The notes under the pieces: generated by a model
Database searches by the model: none
The model's input: the letters and a program-made list of their open reading frames with translations, nothing else
Told to the model about the DNA's origin: nothing
Program-made: the position numbers and the translations under genes
Assembly (NCBI GenBank): GCA_027919835.1
Contig: JANVFP010000004.1
Coordinates: 868,001-932,000, forward strand
DNA from: Lentinula raphanica
Lineage: Eukaryota > Basidiomycota > Agaricomycetes > Agaricales > Omphalotaceae
DNA: 64,000 bases
Direction: 5' to 3'
Part shown: one piece after another, positions 57,933-64,000 of the stretch
How the letters are laid out: each line of letters opens with the position of its first letter
How positions within the stretch are numbered: position 1 is the stretch's first letter

Positions 57933-60900
57933 TCATGATGTCTCCTCGTCCGCATCAACCATATTTGTACTATCCCGCAGCCTCCGACTCATGATCTCCA
58001 TGTATGTTCGACTGGCACGCCATTCGTCCCCGGATAACGAGTCATTCTGGGGTGCACAGTTAGACGGATCATAACAAAAAGAGAGATATCGTAGGCACAT
58101 ACCATCATGAGAGATTCTAGCCGCTGTAAAGCAGGCTGTAGTTTTTTCCCGACCTGTAGTCGAAACTCCACAGGATCCGGGCTTGAGATTAATCGGACAG
58201 CCGTCGCAGTGGATGTATTGAGTGGATGCGGATGTGTCCCTTCTGCGTAAGACATTATGTGTCTCCATAATAGAAGTAGTAGCATTTCAAGCGTATCTAC
58301 CTCAAATCAGCCATCTGCTTCAATGGGTTAGATATGGGAAAAACATACTAAGAGTCGTCTTGGCATCCCGCTGCGCCTCCGTGATCATCTTTTCCAACTG
58401 ACGACAGATCAAGTTGCGTTTTTGCCCAATTTCCAGGTCTTTGACAAAGCCAAGGTCGAGGTCTCCTACAATCTGAAGCAGCACATGGATAAGAACACGA
58501 ATGAGATGAACAGATGTTGGTATACCTCTTGTATGTTATCTACTGCGATCAGGTCTCTTGCACTCAGTTCAGCGAATATGTCAGACATCTGCTTCAACGT
58601 TGCAGCGAGGTCTTGGCAGAGCAAGTTCAGTACTTCCAATGCATCACCAATCGTAGGTATGGTAGCTGTGGACATTCTTAGCAAAATCCCAGTCCATGGA
58701 AGAAATGACACTCGTACCAAGGAAGTGGGAACTCCTCTCGTCGTATCGCGATGCCACATAGACCGGTGAGAACACCAGATTGAGTTCGGGCTCTGTTCAG
58801 TCCGCTATCAGTAAGCCCAAACGATATCCTGAACCATAAACCATGAGTTCAATCGTACCTGTGAATTCGCTCGTCGCACCAGCGTATGTGATCAAAGCCT
58901 TGCGGAGAAGCTGTTCTTTTCTTCGCACCGTCACGTCGAACTTGGAATGAGTGCCGAACCCTATGGGAAGGAGGTTGGCTGAGATTCTCGTCTCGCGTTG
59001 AACTCAAACCGCAACCTTACCAGGAGCAACGACACTGGCATGAAGAACCTCTCCATCGGTAACAGGCTTGATAGCATCCGTCCATGTTCCGCTACCGAGG
59101 CATTTTGTGGAAAGACCGAGGATAGCAGCGTTTATAGCACCGAAGCCTGAGTGAGTTGAAGCCTAGAAGGACCATTCATTTTATATGTTCTGAATGACAA
59201 CGACGAAGACATTACCATTTCTGATCGTGGGTCGAGAGGAAGCACTTCTGCACAAAGCGTGACGAGCAGATGCAGTTCTTCGAGGAGGGCCAGGGAAAAG
59301 TCCCCGGTCTCATTTTTGAGGAGAATGACAATGGTTGCACTGTGGCGCGATATAAAGTCCAAAGCCTAAAAATATAGTGTCAGTATACTTGCAGAAAAAC
59401 CTCATGAGTAAGTTATGACCAACTTGGTTAGACGCTGTAGCATGCTTGCCACCTAAGGTCGCAAGCATGGCAACAACAATTTGCAGACTCGGCATGAAGA
59501 GATTGTGATATCTCTGTATTGCAGAAGGTAAGAACGAGTCGTGATCTATAATGGCTGAGTGTCCACGCTATGAATGTACGGATGAGTATAACATACCAAC
59601 GAAGGATGAGTCGCTTTCTGGCCTACAATCCAGGAAGTCACACTGAGCCAGGGCCGGAATCAATCGTTCTTCTAGCAACCGTTCGGCTCCTGCCCGTGTC
59701 TCTGCCATGCGAATGAAGAAGGACATCTTGGACTCATAGACGTACAGAGGATTCAGATCATCTAACATGATGTAAGTCAAATACAGCCAGATAGAACAAA
59801 TACCAGATAGCACATACCTGGATCAGGCTTCAGGACGGATTGCAGGAGTGAGTCGGATTCTTTAACGCCTTGCACAAAGTTGGATAAGATACCGTGACGC
59901 TTGAGAGGAATCAAGACAGGATGTTGCTTTTCCAATGCTGATAGTTGGACCAATGAATCCAAAAGCATGAAAGCCACGGTTTTCCAGACTTCGGTTCCAT
60001 CTATAGCATCACGAGCAACTATGGTGAGGAGGCGTTCGAGACCAGTTTTGAGGAGAGCTAGACTGTTCATCTGAAGCTGGGAGTTTTGTGAGGGCGACGC
60101 GTGCGGTACAAGAGAATGGGGATTGTTGAATGGGCTTCCTTCCCGCGAGGAAGTGAATGCTGAGACCGCTACCATTTGATTTTTAGACATCGAGTCATCT
60201 GGAGAGGACACGAGGTTCACATAGTTGATGAGCGCAGCGTAAAGATTGCCTCTAACCAGTTCAATGTGGTTACTGCCAACAATGCAATCTAAGATATTTC
60301 GCAAGATCAGATAGAGGCGCTCAGCAGGTAATAGCTCAGAATGAGGTTCGCCGCCCGCAGACTGCAGTATGACTTGATGTCGCCTATCTTCGTGGAGTTT
60401 TGTCATCGATGAGAGAACCACTTCGGACAGTAGTACAGCAGTCGATTCATGGATGTCCTCCGATTTAATGATGGGAGGGAGGACATGGAGGATGTCAAAG
60501 AGCATATTTTCGCGATGATCTTGAGGAAGGTAGTCAAAACACCTCGTTAGAGTTATGTCAAGCACGCGCCTCCACGCCTCAAAACCTGTGCTGACTGCAT
60601 GCACAACCTGACGACGGTGATTCTCTATAGCAGAGCTTTCCAATATGTAGGAAGTTTCGGCTTCGAGTTGTTGGGCTTGTACTGGCGTGACTATCTTGTT
60701 GTGCGCAAACAAAGCACGTCTAGCCGTCGTTAAAAGCATGAGGAGGCTAGAACGATCGATTATTTCACAGCCTGCTGCATCCTTGCGCAAACAAGCTTGT
60801 AAGTTGACTTCGGCCAAGAGCTGAAGGTCCACAGGCTTGACTGCCAAAGAGTCTTCCCATTCAAACGTTAATGACTGCACAAACTCGATGATCTTGAGAT

Positions 60901-63900
60901 GCGACTGCCCAATTTCGCGGAATGGCCTGAACACTTCTTCTTGCCAAGAGACAGACTCGTCCAAAACAGATTCATTGCCAAAGAGGATATCCAGAACTTC
61001 CGAGATGTTTCGCGTCCGGCCTTTGTTGGCGAGGACATGGAGATCCAGAGCCACGAGGTCGAATATCCAAGACCGTAAGCGTAAGAAACAGCTGAGGGTA
61101 GAAACAGTGGTGACCACGCGCGAACCATTGTTGTACTGGATCTCTATAGAAGGTTCTTGTAGCATCTGAGGAACCTGGGAAGGAATGGCGGAGAGATGGC
61201 GGGTAAAGAAATCCTCTCGGGTGCGCAGATAACGCATCATTGAGCTAGACGTTCGAGGATGTACGCAGAGCTGGTAAATGACATGGTAGCAGCGTTCCGC
61301 AAGAGCAGGCAGGGTGACAAAGAGTGGAGTGGCTGAAATTTCGGTATGCTTTGCTTTGCCTTTTGAAGTGGGAATGCCCGTATTAACAAGTTGCAAGAGG
61401 ACATGAACACAAGCGTTGCGTGCGCCTAACGCATGAGGGTCCTGTATCCCCTGCTCAAAGTCAGTTCCACCAAAGAGTAAATAATGTGCAACGTTCGGAA
61501 ACCGCCGTCTGGGTTCTGTGTTATGGATAAGGAGATCCAGGACAGCCGTTCTGGTGGCCTGTTCAAGCGATACTTGCATATCCTCTATATCCGGAGCACC
61601 AGCACCAGTTATCTGTTCAGCTGTCACTTCCGCAAGTGAGATGTCTTCAGACGATTCCACGTCTAGGAGCTGTATATAGCCACCCAAAATACGATCTGAG
61701 TCCTCACTGCGCGCGATGAGAGCCGCAAGGTTTGAGAACGCACTCGAAGCCGATAGGATATCGATTATCTTGACCGACAACAAAACCACCTCAAAATGAG
61801 TGGGATATGCCACATATGCAGCGATAGCTGGGACATATTGTGTGCCAAATGAGAGGGCTTGATCGAGCTTGATGAAGTGCGAACGAGGATGAATGGTGCC
61901 GATGAGGGGAGCACTATCAAACTCGGAAGTGAGGGGTACCAGAACATCCAGGAAAATATCTTGAATTTCAAGAACTCGATGAACGATTCTCAAAACACGA
62001 ATGATAGTGCTCTTAAAGAACGGCTCCTCCTCAGCAAAGCCTTTTTCAAAACCGAGCAAGCCTTCAACAACGTACGAAAGCACCACTCCCTGCAGGTTCG
62101 AGCTAGTCAACATGCGCTTCATGACTTCATATCCTGGATGGACAAGGTACTGCACAACGGAGCTCTCTTTCAACGATCCTTCCTCGGCGGATGCAAGCAA
62201 AGACTCCATATCGTAGCTGGCCAGGATCCTTTCGATGAACGCCAGACACAGGTCGTTCATTTGCCATCTTTCTGAGGGACGTCGATATTCTCTCAAGGAA
62301 ATTTTGGAGAATACGTTATCAATGACAAAGTTAACGAACGGTCCGATACCAGGGAGACGATATGGCTGGCCAAGTGACTCTGGGATAGTGTTGGTGGAAG
62401 CCTGATCTGAGACGCGGTCCTTGAGGGGTATTCGCTTCGGGGTATGTATCAGAGTGCTCAGGAGCTTGAGAAAAGGGATTGTGGCGGGATATAAACCATG
62501 GACGGCCTCGATTTCTTCCAGCTCGATCTCAACACCCTTCACAGACATGAAGGAACTTCCAAAACTAACCGTCGCGCCGGCTCGGACATTGATCACTTCC
62601 AGCCTCTCCATTAAGGTCCAAACAGCACGACAGATTTCAATTCCCGGTATACCCGCTCCAGGTTGGCAAAAGGCAGCCAATGTCTCGAATATCATTCCCT
62701 TCAGCTCTAGAGGTACTCTCAGAGGTATGAGAGAAATCAGAGTGGGAATAGCGCGGAAATGAGCGTGTCCCGAGATCGTTACACGCACTGCGACAGAATG
62801 GGTTACGACTGTTGAAAGTAACCGAAGGAATGATTGTGCCAGGAGAACGTCCTGGGGCCCTATCTCATTCTCTTGTCCACGAGTTGACTGTGATATCAAG
62901 TTAGACGAGGCTCTGAGTATATTGTGCCGGTTTCCCTGGGGTTCAACGTGAGTGCGAGCACTGTGCCCTGTAGCCCAAGACTCCAACAGTCCGAAAACCA
63001 CGTCCCAAGAAACCGAAGAACCTCCCGAAGGCATCGAGGTTCCCGGAACAACTTCTCCGCCACCTCGCGCCATGAAATTATATGCCAACTCACTACACTG
63101 TTGACCTTTGGATAGTCCTGCTAGCATGTCGTATAAGGCCATAGTCATGTTGGCGTCCTGAGTGTGCGTCGACCAGACAGCCCACTGCAGGAAAGCGGGT
63201 AGACGACCTGCAGTTGTCTCCAAGTACTCGAGATAGTTGGCGCGATTACGTTCAACCTGCGAACCGGCGCCCCAGAATTGAAGAGCAGATTCCGCCGGAA
63301 GGTTGGAGTAAAGCAGCCCGATAAACGAATAGAGCATAGCGATGTCGTTTCTTGGAGACGTTTGCTTTTCCGGTTCCGTAGTCGAAGTGGGACGAAAACG
63401 AGAAGGGTTGGCCCGTGCACGGTCTGTCCGCGCGCTGGCCAGCACCAAGTCCTCTTGACGCTGCTTGATCTTCCGAAGCTCCGACGACGCATGAGTTATC
63501 AAAGAACGGACTATGGCCTCGAACGCATTCAGAACGTAAACCTTGAAATCGTCTGCTGGAACCTCTCGTTGCTCTTGTTGCTCGGGAGAAAGAGTCATGC
63601 CACTCAAAAGAGACGGCGAGAAAGTGACTGTAGATCTCCGGAGCTGTAAGAGAGCCATTGAAAGATATAGAAATATGTCCCCTTGAACGGCATTCCATAT
63701 CTGTACTTCCAGTTCCTCCGTCCGAAACCCTTCAGAATTCTCCAGACTAGGATTCCGATGCCTATGTTCTGTGAGGAAGAGCGTCCATTTCAGGAGGATG
63801 GTAGCTTTTAGGCCGGGTTCTTTCCACTCCGTCGTCGAGTCTAGCTTCTTCGTCATGAAAGAAACGAAGGTTTTGTCGTTGGCAATGTTACTCCGATGAC

Positions 63901-64000
63901 GACCACCTAGGGTGTTCGGATCGACCGTGTCGAAGGCTCCCAAGACAGTAGTGAGGACATAGAAAGTCATGCCGTGATTGGGATTGGTGATCATCCATTC
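57933..64000 (-). CDS. NUP192: nucleoporin Nup192/Nup205 (N-terminus outside window)
   Basis: A huge alpha-helical protein. A single exon covers about 59819-64000 and continues off the right edge. It reads MITNPNHGMTFYVLTTVLGA then FDTVDPNTLGGRHRSN, and ILLKWTLFLTEHRHRN, with long helical-repeat sequence and no catalytic motif. Smaller 3' exons carry DDLNPLYVYESKMSFFIRMA, LQIVVAMLATLGGKHATAS, WTGILLRMSTATIPTIGDAL, and finally SGDEWRASRTYMEIMSRRLR with a stop at 57933. Nup192/Nup205 forms the inner-ring scaffold of the nuclear pore with Nup188, Nic96 and Nup53. The frame is intact. The intron at about 59766-59819 joins LKPDP to DDLNPLY. Confidence 0.9.

Overview
The window is nuclear DNA of a filamentous basidiomycete, most likely an Agaricomycete. 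Coding regions are broken by many short GT-AG introns, mostly about 46-80 nt. The gene set includes basidiomycete-typical families: a tandem F-box pair, an HSPA12-like Hsp70 ATPase, a copper-fist factor, and a base-modification-type (HMUDK_hel-like) domain joined to a chromodomain. No transposon, CRISPR array or rRNA operon was recognised. Order or genus cannot be assigned from the sequence alone. Family assignments come from reading the translated sequence against remembered families; no database search was run.

Layout. 1-5.2 kb: two tandem F-box paralogues on the minus strand, the first cut by the window edge. 6.1-10.2 kb: a long coiled-coil, spindle-pole-body/microtubule-type protein. 12.6-13.4 kb: a Pro/Ser-rich conserved-looking protein. 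16.0-18.8 kb: an intron-rich amino-acid/GABA permease. 18.9-19.0 kb: an intron-containing tRNA-Pro(UGG). 19.4-20.8 kb: a Gcn4-like bZIP factor. 21.5-26.6 kb: an ERCC6L2-type SNF2 ATPase. 28.9-29.0 kb: a U6 snRNA sequence.

29.7-36.2 kb: a plus-strand run of UBE2G1-like E2, RPC2 (second-largest subunit of RNA polymerase III) and Ubc7/UBE2G2-like E2. 36.3-38.0 kb: D-arabinono-1,4-lactone oxidase. 38.4-41.9 kb: HSPA12-like Hsp70. 43.1-43.5 kb: a small CBP6/UQCC2-like protein of complex III biogenesis. 43.9-46.6 kb: ribosome-biogenesis factor Noc2, divergent from a METTL14/Kar4-type MT-A70 protein (46.8-48.9 kb). 50.8-52.4 kb: the HMUDK_hel-like/chromodomain protein. 52.9-54.7 kb: copper-fist regulator. 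56.8-57.8 kb: SFT2 Golgi protein. 57.9-64.0 kb: nucleoporin Nup192/Nup205, running off the right edge.

Most genes are housekeeping: Pol III transcription, splicing RNA, ubiquitin conjugation, ribosome assembly, nuclear pore and respiratory complex assembly. No operon-like pathway is evident. The most unusual items are the chromodomain protein with a domain from DNA-thymine hypermodification systems, extreme splicing structures (a predicted 1-nt microexon in the SNF2 gene, a 7-nt microexon in RPC2, a start-codon-only first exon in the copper-fist gene), an atypical 3' end on the U6 sequence, and a partial duplication of the E2 upstream region.
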